Positions 1 through 6,754 of a stretch of DNA of 44,888 bases are shown here, piece by piece. Each line of letters starts with the position of its first letter. Positions within the stretch are counted from its first letter, which is position 1. The notes beneath the pieces are model-generated. The model had not been told where the DNA came from. It was given only the letters and a program-made list of their open reading frames with translations, and did no database searches. The DNA lies in IMG/VR virus record IMGVR_UViG_3300046820_000639, positions 1 through 44,888 of that record, one strand, 5' to 3'. The stretch is from a virus. Made by a program: the position numbers and the translations under genes.

Positions 1-49
1 GGTTGCGTAGCCAATTGAAAATTGCAGAATCTTGATAGTGTCTGGTCAT
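1..49 (-). CDS. Partial CDS, N-terminus only, predicted leaderless
   Basis: The first 16 codons of a minus-strand gene that leaves the window at its left edge. The ATG at 49 lies exactly 6 nt downstream of a TATAAT box, so transcription should begin at or next to the start codon and no Shine-Dalgarno is present. The fragment (begins MTRHYQDSAIF) is too short for a function call. It is included because promoter geometry supports the start. Confidence 0.5.
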   Translation of the reverse strand, partial: MTRHYQDSAIFNWLRN

Positions 50-55
50 ATGTTT

Positions 56-83
56 ATTATACAATAATTTTGATATTAGTCAA
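56..83 (-). promoter_or_regulatory. Early-type promoter (leaderless geometry)
   Basis: On the minus strand, TTGACT (83-78) and TATAAT (61-56) are separated by 16 nt. The -35 box overlaps the stop codon of the upstream gene. The -10 box is followed by 6 nt and then ATG, as at five other promoters in this window. Confidence 0.7.
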
Positions 84-369
84 AGTCTTTAACAAAATCA
101 AATACAGTACCCAATTTAACTTTTAATTTGGTTTCGGTTACTGTATGTATATCGCTGGTGTCGATGGTTTTATGTAAATGGTGTTTTAGAAACATAACAG
201 TGAACTCTGTGAAATTCTTGCCCCATTTTTCATACCAGTATTCAGCAGTGGGATATGTTCTACTGCCGTCGACTGTGAGGTAGTAAACATGATCCACTAC
301 TTCGCAATCCACAATTATTCTCAGCGGGCCTATGTCTTTTCTAATAGCCTCGATAATTTCTTGGTTCAT
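76..369 (-). CDS. Hypothetical early protein, 97 aa
   Basis: A 97-residue protein starting MNQEIIEAIRKD. I recognise no domain. The sequence is mixed alpha/beta in character, with aromatic residues in the middle (YWYEKWGKNFTEF). It is the last gene of a coupled minus-strand run: its ATG overlaps the upstream stop as ATGA (369-366). The next promoter begins at its stop codon, so it probably ends an early transcription unit. The coupling makes it a likely real gene of unknown function. Confidence 0.7.
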   Translation of the reverse strand: MNQEIIEAIRKDIGPLRIIVDCEVVDHVYYLTVDGSRTYPTAEYWYEKWGKNFTEFTVMFLKHHLHKTIDTSDIHTVTETKLKVKLGTVFDFVKDFD

Positions 370-584
370 TCTCTTCCGTACTTTACTGTTACTTTATCTA
401 GTGTTCTTTTGGCAATGCCCGACGAAGGGTGCTCTGGGTACATACGTTTAATATCATCTAATGCAGTCCACATAATTTCGTGTTCTTCTTGTTGACGATA
501 CATTCGATCACGCAAACTGCTAGCATCTAGTATGCTCATTATTGCCGATATCAAACGAGGTATTACACGTACCCAAATCTCCAT
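366..584 (-). CDS. Hypothetical early protein, 72 aa
   Basis: A short protein starting MEIWVRVIPRLI, with a hydrophobic N-terminal third and a charged remainder (RDRMYRQQEEHE). Its start codon abuts the stop of the upstream gene (TAA at 587-585, ATG at 584), and its stop overlaps the next start. No family is recognised. Gene status rests on the tight operon packing. Confidence 0.6.
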   Translation of the reverse strand: MEIWVRVIPRLISAIMSILDASSLRDRMYRQQEEHEIMWTALDDIKRMYPEHPSSGIAKRTLDKVTVKYGRE

Positions 585-860
585 TTATGCCAGCAGGTCG
601 ATGGCCTGCAATTTAATCCATGTTAGTTCTTTGTAATCAACATGCTCGTGTCGTCTGTACAGGTCTCTGCCATTTTTAATGATAGTAACTCCATTGGCAT
701 TTTCCATCCATACTCGACGACTGTGCATCATGGCTTCTGCGTGAAAACGTTTTTCAACTGCCGGAGACTCTTCAGGGTGGTAATTGAATTGTGCAATATA
801 TCGGTGTTGTTGTCCAAATACTTTAGCACCCTGTTCTAATTCGTAATAAACATCAATCAT
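585..860 (-). CDS. Hypothetical early protein, 91 aa
   Basis: A 91-residue protein starting MIDVYYELEQGAKVFGQQ, with patterns typical of small phage early proteins (RYIAQFNYHPEESPAVEKRF, then basic residues). It overlaps the upstream gene by 8 nt and abuts the downstream gene. No domain is recognised. Confidence 0.65.
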   Translation of the reverse strand: MIDVYYELEQGAKVFGQQHRYIAQFNYHPEESPAVEKRFHAEAMMHSRRVWMENANGVTIIKNGRDLYRRHEHVDYKELTWIKLQAIDLLA

Positions 861-1185
861 TGTATTGTTCCTTTAGTACGTCAAATTCGTCGCCGTAGGC
901 ATAAAATGTCCCACCGGGTCCAAAACGTTGTCTACGATAAATTACATCGCCTTTAAAATACCAACGCCCGTTGACTCTTCTGGGCATGAGTGTTACGGTA
1001 TACGGCTCCCAAGCTCCCCAAGTTATTGCCTGTTTCATACGCTGAACTTCTTTTATAACTTGTTCAGTTTGATTACGCAGTTCTGCCATAGATGCTGACA
1101 TTTCATCATTCATTTCTTTGATCATATGATCCATATTTTTGTATACGCCGTTGGTTTCTTTGAGCATGCGGTCAATTTCGTTCAT
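853..1185 (-). CDS. Hypothetical protein with N-terminal coiled coil, 110 aa
   Basis: The first half (residues about 1-50) is a heptad-like helix rich in Met, Glu and Lys, probably a coiled coil. The second half is beta-rich and basic, with a RRVNGRWYFKGDVIYRRQRF stretch that suggests a small nucleic-acid or protein-binding barrel. The start overlaps the upstream stop as ATGA. Function unknown. Confidence 0.65.
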   Translation of the reverse strand: MNEIDRMLKETNGVYKNMDHMIKEMNDEMSASMAELRNQTEQVIKEVQRMKQAITWGAWEPYTVTLMPRRVNGRWYFKGDVIYRRQRFGPGGTFYAYGDEFDVLKEQYND

Positions 1186-1430
1186 AGGTATTTCATCCTA
1201 AACCAAGTTTCCTTAACATCGTCGTAGAAGTCTAGGCATATATAATTTTTTATACTGTAACCAGTGCCTTCTGTTCCGTCGTATATTTTTTCTTGATGAT
1301 GCCTGACTGTAAAACCCAGTTCTCTTTTCATTGTGTCACGAATAAGCCGAACGCTAGCAGGTTGATCAGCAAATACAAAATCTCTGACCTTGTTCCATTC
1401 CCGTTCGTTAAGTTTGATAGTTCTAGGCAT
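1182..1430 (-). CDS. Small early protein, possible divergent member of the LKW array
   Basis: An 82-residue protein (MPRTIKLNEREWNKVRDFV). Its C-terminus (DDVKETWFRMKYL) resembles the ATxFxLKW ending of the next seven genes upstream, so it may be a diverged member of that tandem array. It overlaps its upstream neighbour by 8 nt and its downstream neighbour by 4 nt. Function unknown. Confidence 0.65.
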   Translation of the reverse strand: MPRTIKLNEREWNKVRDFVFADQPASVRLIRDTMKRELGFTVRHHQEKIYDGTEGTGYSIKNYICLDFYDDVKETWFRMKYL

Positions 1431-1722
1431 TGTTCCATTTCAATTGAAAAAGTGTTGCTTCCTTGTCATCCTTGATATAGATGGTATACATAGGGTCACC
1501 GGAATTGAAACGATGCGTACAATCTGTGGTGGGGCAATTCTCTGCCATCCATTGTTCAAACTCTTGATGGTCTTTAGGATAAGCCCAGCAATACCAACCT
1601 CGTGGAGGAATATTAGGCCAGTTGCTTCCTGGATTAACGGGATCCACACCGTTTTCAAAACGCCAATGATGAACTACAGTTTTACGCACACTAACCCATC
1701 CTCCTGGTACAGCCTTTAACAT
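1423..1722 (-). CDS. LKW-array small protein 1
   Basis: A 99-residue protein beginning MLKAVPGGWVSV and ending KEATLFQLKWNNA. It belongs to a tandem set of paralogous small proteins that share this terminal motif. The ATG at 1722 overlaps the upstream stop as TAATG, which favours it over an in-frame GTG at 1731. Trp-rich middle (RGWYCWAYPKDHQEFEQWM). The family is familiar in large phages, but I know of no assigned function. Confidence 0.7.
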   Translation of the reverse strand: MLKAVPGGWVSVRKTVVHHWRFENGVDPVNPGSNWPNIPPRGWYCWAYPKDHQEFEQWMAENCPTTDCTHRFNSGDPMYTIYIKDDKEATLFQLKWNNA

Positions 1723-2009
1723 TAGGTCCACTTTAAACTGAATATTGTAGCATCTTTTTTACTTTTAAACAACCATATACCCATATGTTCTTGATGCTCA
1801 TCTGTGCAATTTTGATGTACCCAATCTTTTATATCAACCCAACTGTGCGTAGGTGATACATAGTTTATAACGATTTTTGTCCAACCCAAATCGACCATTA
1901 CATCACTTAAGATAGTGAAATCAATGGACTTTGCCATTTGCAAACTTGCTTGATGGATAATCTCGTCCTGCAGATCTGTAACGGGTACTGCTTTTTTAAA
2001 TTTCTTCAT
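1722..2009 (-). CDS. LKW-array small protein 2
   Basis: A 95-residue protein starting MKKFKKAVPVTDLQDE and ending KKDATIFSLKWT. It shares with its neighbours an ending in which a short charged turn (SKKDA) leads into a final beta strand. It also has a Trp-containing helix (DWVHQNCTDEHQEHMGIWLF) comparable to its neighbours. It starts 3 nt after the upstream stop. Function unknown. Confidence 0.7.
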   Translation of the reverse strand: MKKFKKAVPVTDLQDEIIHQASLQMAKSIDFTILSDVMVDLGWTKIVINYVSPTHSWVDIKDWVHQNCTDEHQEHMGIWLFKSKKDATIFSLKWT

Positions 2010-2012
2010 TGG

Positions 2013-2210
2013 TTACATCCATTTTAATGTAAACAGCGTTGCATCTGGACCGTTTTTAAAAACAAAATAGTAACCAAGATTACGCCAATTGGCGCTTTTA
2101 AAGTTTTCGTAACACCAACGCTCTAAATCCCTAATTGTTGGTAAATTGGGATTTCTGTCGGTGCTCATTCTTATTTGATGAGGCCAATATTTTTTATTGA
2201 ATACCCTCAT
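2013..2210 (-). CDS. LKW-array small protein 3
   Basis: A 65-residue protein starting MRVFNKKYWPHQIRM and ending GPDATLFTLKWM. It is the shortest clear member of the array: it keeps the helix (LERWCYENFKSANW) and the terminal strand. It overlaps the upstream gene by 17 nt, which suggests translational coupling. Function unknown. Confidence 0.7.
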   Translation of the reverse strand: MRVFNKKYWPHQIRMSTDRNPNLPTIRDLERWCYENFKSANWRNLGYYFVFKNGPDATLFTLKWM

Positions 2211-2577
2211 AGTTGGTCCCTCCTAACTTCATCCACATATAACGCTTTTGCAATTCATCTAAAAAATATCGTGCTGGTTCTTCAGCATCAAATTTTACGC
2301 CCTCTACAACATAATGACCGACAATATGCGAAGTTAAGTAATCTCTAGCGTGGTCGTCTCCGGTGTACCACAACGCACTATCAATTGAATATGTTTCTAG
2401 TTCGCCATTATTTAAACTTACTCCCAACTGTGCTCGAGCAAGATTCAATTCTTCAAACAACATTTTTAGTACACGCTGGAGTTTTGCAGGATTATTAACC
2501 AGCACACGTTCGTAGCCTGGCCAAGATACTGCCCAACCACGTGGTAGCTCTGTGATAACAAAAGGTCCGGCGTACAT
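2194..2577 (-). CDS. Hypothetical early protein within the LKW array
   Basis: A 127-residue protein from the ATG at 2577 (MYAGPFVITELPRGW), which overlaps the upstream stop as TAATG; an in-frame ATG at 2586 would add three residues. Unlike its neighbours it lacks the clear ATxFxLKW ending, although RYMWMKLGGTNYEG is loosely similar. No known domain is visible. Confidence 0.65.
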   Translation of the reverse strand: MYAGPFVITELPRGWAVSWPGYERVLVNNPAKLQRVLKMLFEELNLARAQLGVSLNNGELETYSIDSALWYTGDDHARDYLTSHIVGHYVVEGVKFDAEEPARYFLDELQKRYMWMKLGGTNYEGIQ

Positions 2578-2834
2578 TATGTCCATCTCAATCTAAATGC
2601 AGTTGCATCAATATCTTTGTAAAAATAATAAGAACAGTAATTGTCGGGTCCGCGCCAACTACTGATATCACTCATGTCTGTGCTATCCCACCAAACAAAA
2701 CTTTCACAATGCTCTCTAGCCCAGGTACGCATGTCTTTTGGTCTATGCTTATCACCATCGACGTCCACACGATAACACCGGTCAAGCACTTCTCGTGGAG
2801 GTTTAAATTGATCTCTATTAATTGCCGGAAACAT
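2577..2834 (-). CDS. LKW-array small protein 4
   Basis: An 85-residue protein (MFPAINRDQFKPPREVLD) ending KDIDATAFRLRWT, a member of the tandem family. The middle is rich in Trp, Asp and Ser (ESFVWWDSTDMSDISSWRG). It overlaps the upstream gene by 17 nt. Function unknown. Confidence 0.7.
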   Translation of the reverse strand: MFPAINRDQFKPPREVLDRCYRVDVDGDKHRPKDMRTWAREHCESFVWWDSTDMSDISSWRGPDNYCSYYFYKDIDATAFRLRWT

Positions 2835-3072
2835 TATTACCCCATTTTAACATAAAGAACGTATGCTCTTTTTCTGTCAGTGTTGCTACAATTTTATATT
2901 GCTGATAAAAGTTTGTGTGATCCCAGTGTGAGGCCCAGTAAGTGTCTATGCTGTTCTCCATTACCCATTTGCCAGCTTCAGTTTGTTGCCATTCCCAAAT
3001 TGGCTGTACGGCATAGATTTCAGGATCGTCTACATCACCGACGGAAAATGTATGTACTATAGTTTTAATCAA
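2818..3072 (-). CDS. LKW-array small protein 5, TTG start
   Basis: An 84-residue protein ending EKEHTFFMLKWGNNVSGN, so the family motif is followed by a short tail. The start is a TTG whose last bases form the upstream TGA stop (TTGA, 3072-3069), a coupled non-AUG start. It has the typical helix (EWQQTEAGKWVMENSIDTYW). Function unknown. Confidence 0.65.
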   Translation of the reverse strand: MIKTIVHTFSVGDVDDPEIYAVQPIWEWQQTEAGKWVMENSIDTYWASHWDHTNFYQQYKIVATLTEKEHTFFMLKWGNNVSGN

Positions 3073-3320
3073 TTGATTAAACCCCCTACAAATTCCACTG
3101 CCAATTCTTGCAAGTCTTTTCTAAACCCGCCCGATTTAAGCTGAAACATCAGTGCATCATTTTCAGTTTCAAATACAAAGTCCATGTAATCTGTTGTAGG
3201 ATGAAACTGCACACGTTCCCCGGGAAGGCCATAGGTCTCTACAGTCCAGGCCAGCAGTTCGTTCCACGCGTCGCCGTGATTGTAGGGATCTTGCCAAGGT
3301 ACTCTAACAGTTATGCCCAT
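3069..3320 (-). CDS. LKW-array small protein 6
   Basis: An 83-residue protein starting MGITVRVPWQDPYNHGD. The family motif appears as ENDALMFQLKSGGF and is followed by about 17 more residues, so Trp is replaced and the tail is extended. It overlaps the upstream gene by 10 nt. Function unknown. Confidence 0.7.
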   Translation of the reverse strand: MGITVRVPWQDPYNHGDAWNELLAWTVETYGLPGERVQFHPTTDYMDFVFETENDALMFQLKSGGFRKDLQELAVEFVGGLIN

Positions 3321-3508
3321 AGTAATGCGAAATGCACCGCATCCTCCTTGCGTTGAAATTTAAATTCCCATCGCCAACTTGGAAACATATTATCAATGTT
3401 GTATTGTTCTCTGCCTATATTTGTATCGCACCACATTACAGCACCGTGTACGTCACTAGCAGAACCTTCGCCTAATTTTGTATTTGAGTTTAAGATAACA
3501 GAATGCAT
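3311..3508 (-). CDS. LKW-array small protein 7, first gene, predicted leaderless
   Basis: A 65-residue protein (MHSVILNSNTKLGEG) ending KEDAVHFALLWA, a diverged family motif. The ATG at 3508 lies exactly 6 nt after a TATAAT box (3520-3515) and has no Shine-Dalgarno, so it should be translated from a leaderless mRNA. It heads the coupled early operon that runs down to position 76. An upstream in-frame non-ATG start would fall inside the promoter and is rejected. Confidence 0.7.
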   Translation of the reverse strand: MHSVILNSNTKLGEGSASDVHGAVMWCDTNIGREQYNIDNMFPSWRWEFKFQRKEDAVHFALLWA

Positions 3509-3514
3509 AGCAAT

Positions 3515-3543
3515 ATTATACAATATTGCGATTTATTTGTCTT
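3515..3543 (-). promoter_or_regulatory. Early promoter for the LKW-array operon
   Basis: On the minus strand, TATAAT (3520-3515) with a weak -35 AAGACA 17 nt upstream. Six nt separate the -10 box from the ATG at 3508. It lies between two same-strand genes and overlaps the end of the upstream one. Confidence 0.6.
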
Positions 3544-3922
3544 GATCTTTAAGGATTTCGAATATACGTTTTTGTTCTTTGAATTTCTTTTCGGCCGCAC
3601 GGTAAGCATCACCTAGGGCCTTTAACTCATCAAACTCGGACTCGAGTTGTGGGTTGGGAGTTAGTATACCCAAACGACTTTCAATGCTTTCTAACATTTG
3701 GGTTAAATCGCGTCCTTTAACTGTAACATTACCATCAAATACTGCTTCACCCTTGACATATATTGTTGCAGAGCTAGCAGTGGTGTCCCACCCCGATGTG
3801 CTGGCCCATACATACGGGCTAGCAGTTCCAGTAACTCCGGTGTTTAGAGTAAAGCTCGTTTGAGTGCCACCGGCGAGCGTAATATTTCCGGTGGGAATAG
3901 CGGTTGTGTAGGTATGTGACAT
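3533..3922 (-). CDS. Putative virion structural protein with C-terminal coiled coil
   Basis: A 129-residue protein. Residues 1-70 are Thr/Ser/Gly-rich and beta-like. They are followed by a VFDGNVTVKGRDLTQMLESI motif that I associate with phage structural or fibre-type proteins, and then a Leu/Glu/Lys helix (ESRLGILTPNPQLESEFDEL) likely to be a coiled coil. The fibre-like protein at 36292-37542 contains a similar VLEGDVTIKG element. The start is leaderless (TATACT, 6 nt, ATG). Confidence 0.6.
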   Translation of the reverse strand: MSHTYTTAIPTGNITLAGGTQTSFTLNTGVTGTASPYVWASTSGWDTTASSATIYVKGEAVFDGNVTVKGRDLTQMLESIESRLGILTPNPQLESEFDELKALGDAYRAAEKKFKEQKRIFEILKDQDK

Positions 3923-3928
3923 AGCTAA

Positions 3929-3956
3929 AGTATATATTAAAAACTTAATAGGTCAA
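3929..3956 (-). promoter_or_regulatory. Early-type promoter (leaderless geometry)
   Basis: On the minus strand, TTGACC (3956-3951), a 16-nt spacer, TATACT (3934-3929), then 6 nt to the ATG at 3922. Confidence 0.7.
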
Positions 3957-3959
3957 GAG

Positions 3960-3968
3960 ATAAATACT
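3960..3968 (+). promoter_or_regulatory. Late-type promoter motif ATAAATACT
   Basis: ATAAATACT on the plus strand, 27 nt before the ATG of the next plus-strand gene. It resembles the T4 late promoter octamer TATAAATA. The same string precedes the plus-strand gene at 42109 at a similar distance. Confidence 0.55.
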
Positions 3969-3995
3969 TCATAATAGTATTAAGGAGATGCCAAA

Positions 3996-4388
3996 ATGGC
4001 AACAAAATACGGAATTAAACTAGTTTATAATATGAATGGTAATCCAGCAACGCTAGATGCTATGAGATCTACCCCATCTACAAGTCCATTGTACAACGCA
4101 TCGTTGGCAACATGGGCAACACAATACGAATCCTATCTTGACCAGCACAGTTGGGAAGGAACCGACCCTGTTAGAATTAAAATTGAATATGACGCGGGTT
4201 CAGATACTCAGACTGTAACATATTTGATCGAAGGCGCAACAGCCAGCGATGTAGAACAACTACAAAATATGCATGTATGGTTGGGATTATCTGGGGATAT
4301 TTCTCAAGCCGCTGAATGGCGTAAAAGCTATAGAGAAAGTGTTGGTATTGAATTAGCCAGCAAAGAAGTTGTAACTTTCGAAGTATAA
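3996..4388 (+). CDS. Hypothetical late protein, 130 aa
   Basis: A 130-residue soluble protein (MATKYGIKLVYNMNGNPATL). It is the only plus-strand gene with its own late-type promoter in the early region, and it is bounded by a strong terminator. AAGGAG lies 8 nt before the ATG. The sequence alternates helices and strands (VRIKIEYDAGSDTQTVTYL) and has no motif I recognise. Late expression suggests a virion or assembly role; this is inferred only. Confidence 0.7.
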   Translation: MATKYGIKLVYNMNGNPATLDAMRSTPSTSPLYNASLATWATQYESYLDQHSWEGTDPVRIKIEYDAGSDTQTVTYLIEGATASDVEQLQNMHVWLGLSGDISQAAEWRKSYRESVGIELASKEVVTFEV

Positions 4389-4414
4389 AAAACGGGTCCT
4401 TAGGACCCGTTTTA
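4389..4414. terminator. Bidirectional intrinsic terminator
   Basis: An inverted repeat, AACGGGTCC / GGACCCGTT, with A-rich and T-rich flanks. It sits between the ends of two convergent genes and can serve both strands. Confidence 0.85.
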
Positions 4415-4419
4415 TTTTG

Positions 4420-5250
4420 TCACACATCAAACCCAAAGCCAGGATCAAATTCCTGGCTTCTTGTTTCATAGCCAGCGTAACCGCGAGGGTTACATAAAAT
4501 TCTAGTAGATCCTACCAAGTAGTCAAATGTGTCGTGTGTATGGCCGTGTGTCCAAACTTGAATCTGCGGATTATCCAAAATAAACTCACTTAGATCACTG
4601 CTGTAGCCACCGTTGGTTAGATGGTCACCTTGGTATCTTGGTTTGATACTCAGCTTACTTGGAGAATGGTGTGTAACAACCACAAACTTTTGGTCCTGTT
4701 TACCTTCTACAGTTTCGCGGATAAAGTTACGCGACTTCCAATGTTCAGCTTCAGTACGCTCAGGGGTCAACCTATGATAAGCATTTTTAGCTTCGTTGAA
4801 CATGGTGACCTGACGATAGTCATTCATGTAATTTTGCAAATGGTAACGAGTAAGAGCATCGCCTTTGTTCATGTCTGTCCATAGTGTAGCACCCACAAAG
4901 GTTACATCCTCAATGGTATGAGTTTGGTTTTCCAGCAAGTGTACGTTATCCGGTAACTGGTTGGCAATTTGACTATAGGTCTTTTGGAACTGAAAACCAT
5001 AGTGTTCGTGGTTGCCCATTACATAGATAACTTGACTGTACTTGCGGCACTCTTCTTCCAAAAAGCGATAGTATCTGTCGGGACGTTGGTCTTTGCGTTC
5101 ATGCTCAAATAAAACCATATCGGGATTGTAGTGATCCTTTTTATAGTTTTTAGCTTCGCACACATCTCCAGACAAGATTAGTACGTCACCGCCTGGTAAT
5201 TCAAGGTCTGCAAATTCAAGGTGTAAATCACTCATTAAGTTGACATGCAT
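4420..5250 (-). CDS. Calcineurin-like metallophosphoesterase
   Basis: A 276-residue protein of the calcineurin-like phosphoesterase family. The metal-binding motifs are in order: SDLHLEF near residue 8 (D-x-H), LILSGDVCEA near 26 (GD), VMGNHEHYG near 80 (GNHE), VVTHHSPS near 195 and THGHTHDTFDY near 235 (GHxH). The family hydrolyses phosphomonoesters or diesters using two metal ions; the substrate here is unknown. AAGGAG lies 8 nt before the ATG. The gene converges on the 3996 gene across a shared terminator. Confidence 0.9.
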   Translation of the reverse strand: MHVNLMSDLHLEFADLELPGGDVLILSGDVCEAKNYKKDHYNPDMVLFEHERKDQRPDRYYRFLEEECRKYSQVIYVMGNHEHYGFQFQKTYSQIANQLPDNVHLLENQTHTIEDVTFVGATLWTDMNKGDALTRYHLQNYMNDYRQVTMFNEAKNAYHRLTPERTEAEHWKSRNFIRETVEGKQDQKFVVVTHHSPSKLSIKPRYQGDHLTNGGYSSDLSEFILDNPQIQVWTHGHTHDTFDYLVGSTRILCNPRGYAGYETRSQEFDPGFGFDV

Positions 5251-5283
5251 GTCAAACTCCTTATAAAACTGTATTGTATATTA

Positions 5284-5658
5284 TTATTCGGGAAAATGCA
5301 ACCAGCGTTCAGTTAAAACAATCCAGCCCAATTCGTCCAAATCATATTTAACTTCTTCGGTTACAAAACTTTCTTCTACAAAGCCAACAAAGTCTTGGCC
5401 TGCAAATCCGGTACCAGAACAGTACCAGTCGATATAGCTGTCGTCCTCTCGGATTTCGGCTATCATTTGTGCCGCATAACTCCAACTACAGTTCCACTTA
5501 AGATTACTTAATATAGCCCAACAGTCTTTGGGTGCAAACTCATTGTTACAAAGTGCGGCATAAAGATTTTGAGCATAAATTTCCTGCTTACGAATCTTTT
5601 TGATTAGATCCATCTCACGTCTAATGTCAAGTTCTAAGTTAAAAACTCTGCGACCCAT
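5284..5658 (-). CDS. Phage early protein of the CSW/DWYCSG family, copy 1
   Basis: A 124-residue protein from the ATG at 5658 (MGRRVFNLELD); an in-frame TTG upstream would run into the terminator. Shared with the gene at 6080-6478: YAQNLYAALCNNEF near residue 35, CSWSYAAQMIAEI near 60, YIDWYCSGTG near 80 and VTEEVKYDLDELGW near 105. The family recurs in large myoviruses, but I know of no function. It follows a terminator, with TAAATACT just before the ATG, so it may be independently expressed. Confidence 0.75.
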   Translation of the reverse strand: MGRRVFNLELDIRREMDLIKKIRKQEIYAQNLYAALCNNEFAPKDCWAILSNLKWNCSWSYAAQMIAEIREDDSYIDWYCSGTGFAGQDFVGFVEESFVTEEVKYDLDELGWIVLTERWLHFPE

Positions 5659-5684
5659 ATTAGTATTTAATGCGGGCAAAGAAA

Positions 5685-5707
5685 AAGCCCGCCTAAGCGG
5701 GCTTTAT
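5685..5707 (-). terminator. Intrinsic terminator
   Basis: Minus-strand hairpin AAAGCCCGC / GCGGGCTTT with a 3-4 nt loop, followed by a T-rich run. It lies just downstream of the 5725-5991 gene and probably ends its transcript. Confidence 0.8.
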
Positions 5708-5724
5708 ATGGGTTTTATACTAGA

Positions 5725-5991
5725 TTAAACTAGACCCATTGCAAGTGCTTTATAACCTGCGGCTACAACCTTACGTGATGGCTTGCCATGCTTGTAAGTT
5801 GTTACTTTAACACCGTTGCCAGCAACATGGCTGTCAGCGTAGATAGCGAAGCCAGCTTGTCGAATACGTGTTGCTTCGGCAGATAAGTTGCCGATGCCGT
5901 AACGCTTTTTAGCTTCAGATTGTGTCAAAGTTTGGCCTTCTAGAACGAGAGCCTTGAATGCCTTGCCGGTTTTGGTTTCAAGATTAAACAT
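5725..5991 (-). CDS. Putative helix-turn-helix DNA-binding protein
   Basis: An 88-residue basic protein. Residues about 20-50 (TLTQSEAKKRYGIGNLSAEA, then RIRQAGFAIYAD) match the helix-turn-helix and wing layout of small phage DNA-binding proteins, and the basic C-terminus (KHGKPSRKVVAAGYK) fits nucleic-acid contact. It has its own promoter (6063-6035), an AGGAG Shine-Dalgarno and a terminator, so it is a monocistronic unit. A transcriptional regulator is likely; the target is unknown. Confidence 0.7.
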   Translation of the reverse strand: MFNLETKTGKAFKALVLEGQTLTQSEAKKRYGIGNLSAEATRIRQAGFAIYADSHVAGNGVKVTTYKHGKPSRKVVAAGYKALAMGLV

Positions 5992-6034
5992 AATTTCTCC
6001 TAAGTAATTTGCTGTAAATTTAACAGCTGATATT

Positions 6035-6063
6035 AATGTAACACTTTAATTAGATTTTTGCAA
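6035..6063 (-). promoter_or_regulatory. Early-type promoter
   Basis: On the minus strand, TTGCAA (6063-6058), a 17-nt spacer and TACATT (6040-6035). A leader of about 40 nt with a Shine-Dalgarno follows before the gene starting at 5991. Confidence 0.5.
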
Positions 6064-6079
6064 CAACTAATTTAACCAT

Positions 6080-6478
6080 TTAAACAAAGTCGTCATTGTA
6101 CGGAACAGGTTGCCAACCCAGTTTGAGGAGATCCTCTCGAATCTCCTCAGTTACGTGGCCTTCGGGTGCATAGCCCTTGGTAAGAAAATGAGCTTGTGCC
6201 TCTTCTTCGGTTTCGTCATCTAGTGCGGCAAATCTGCCCATACCAGAACAATACCAATCCATGTAATCACCTTTGCCTTGTATTTGGGCAATGATTCCCC
6301 CGGCAGATCTCCAACTACAACCCCATAGCTCATCTTTTAAAATGGGCATAACGTCACGCTTTTGCCACTGCATGTTGCACATGGCCGCATACAAATTTTG
6401 GGCATAACTATCGCTGGCTCGAACTTTGTCTTTGAGCCATTGGCAATCCATCATATCGTCAAGCATATTGTGTTCCAT
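6080..6478 (-). CDS. Phage early protein of the CSW/DWYCSG family, copy 2
   Basis: A 132-residue paralogue of the 5284-5658 product. It shares YAQNLYAAMCN, CSWRSAGGIIAQI, YMDWYCSGMG and VTEEIREDLLKLGWQP, with an insertion of about 15 residues before the last block. The ATG at 6478 lies 6 nt after TATAAT, so it should be leaderless. Conserved Cys and Trp residues suggest a structured fold. No function is known to me. Confidence 0.8.
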   Translation of the reverse strand: MEHNMLDDMMDCQWLKDKVRASDSYAQNLYAAMCNMQWQKRDVMPILKDELWGCSWRSAGGIIAQIQGKGDYMDWYCSGMGRFAALDDETEEEAQAHFLTKGYAPEGHVTEEIREDLLKLGWQPVPYNDDFV

Positions 6479-6484
6479 GTGTGT

Positions 6485-6513
6485 ATTATAAAAGTATTTT
6501 TGATTTTTGTCAA
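6485..6513 (-). promoter_or_regulatory. Early-type promoter (leaderless geometry)
   Basis: Minus-strand TTGACA (6513-6508), 17-nt spacer, TATAAT (6490-6485), then ACACAC and the ATG. Consensus-perfect boxes. Confidence 0.8.
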
Positions 6514-6568
6514 CTTATATAGGTAAACAGGCGTTAATATATTATACACCTTAAAGGAGTATTCAAAT

Positions 6569-6754
6569 ATGCTAATGAGGACCAGAAATGAACAAATACG
6601 TACCAGCGATTACTGTGATTACAATAAGCCTGGCAAGTATGATGTCCGTGGCGAAGGATCATATCAAGAGCAATACGCTTACAGATGCCCATCACCGGAC
6701 TGTGACACGAAACGCACCGGTCCATGTAAGTGCAACAAAGATACCAAAGTTTAA
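6569..6754 (+). CDS. Alternative overlapping ORF, Cys-rich, 61 aa
   Basis: This frame has the better Shine-Dalgarno of the pair (AAGGAG, 9 nt before the ATG) and encodes a Cys-rich C-terminus (YRCPSPDCDTKRTGPCKCNK). It overlaps 6588-6962 in another frame over almost its whole length. It is either a real overlapping gene, a leader ORF driving coupled translation of the second frame, or chance. I favour the longer frame as the main product. Confidence 0.3.
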   Translation: MLMRTRNEQIRTSDYCDYNKPGKYDVRGEGSYQEQYAYRCPSPDCDTKRTGPCKCNKDTKV

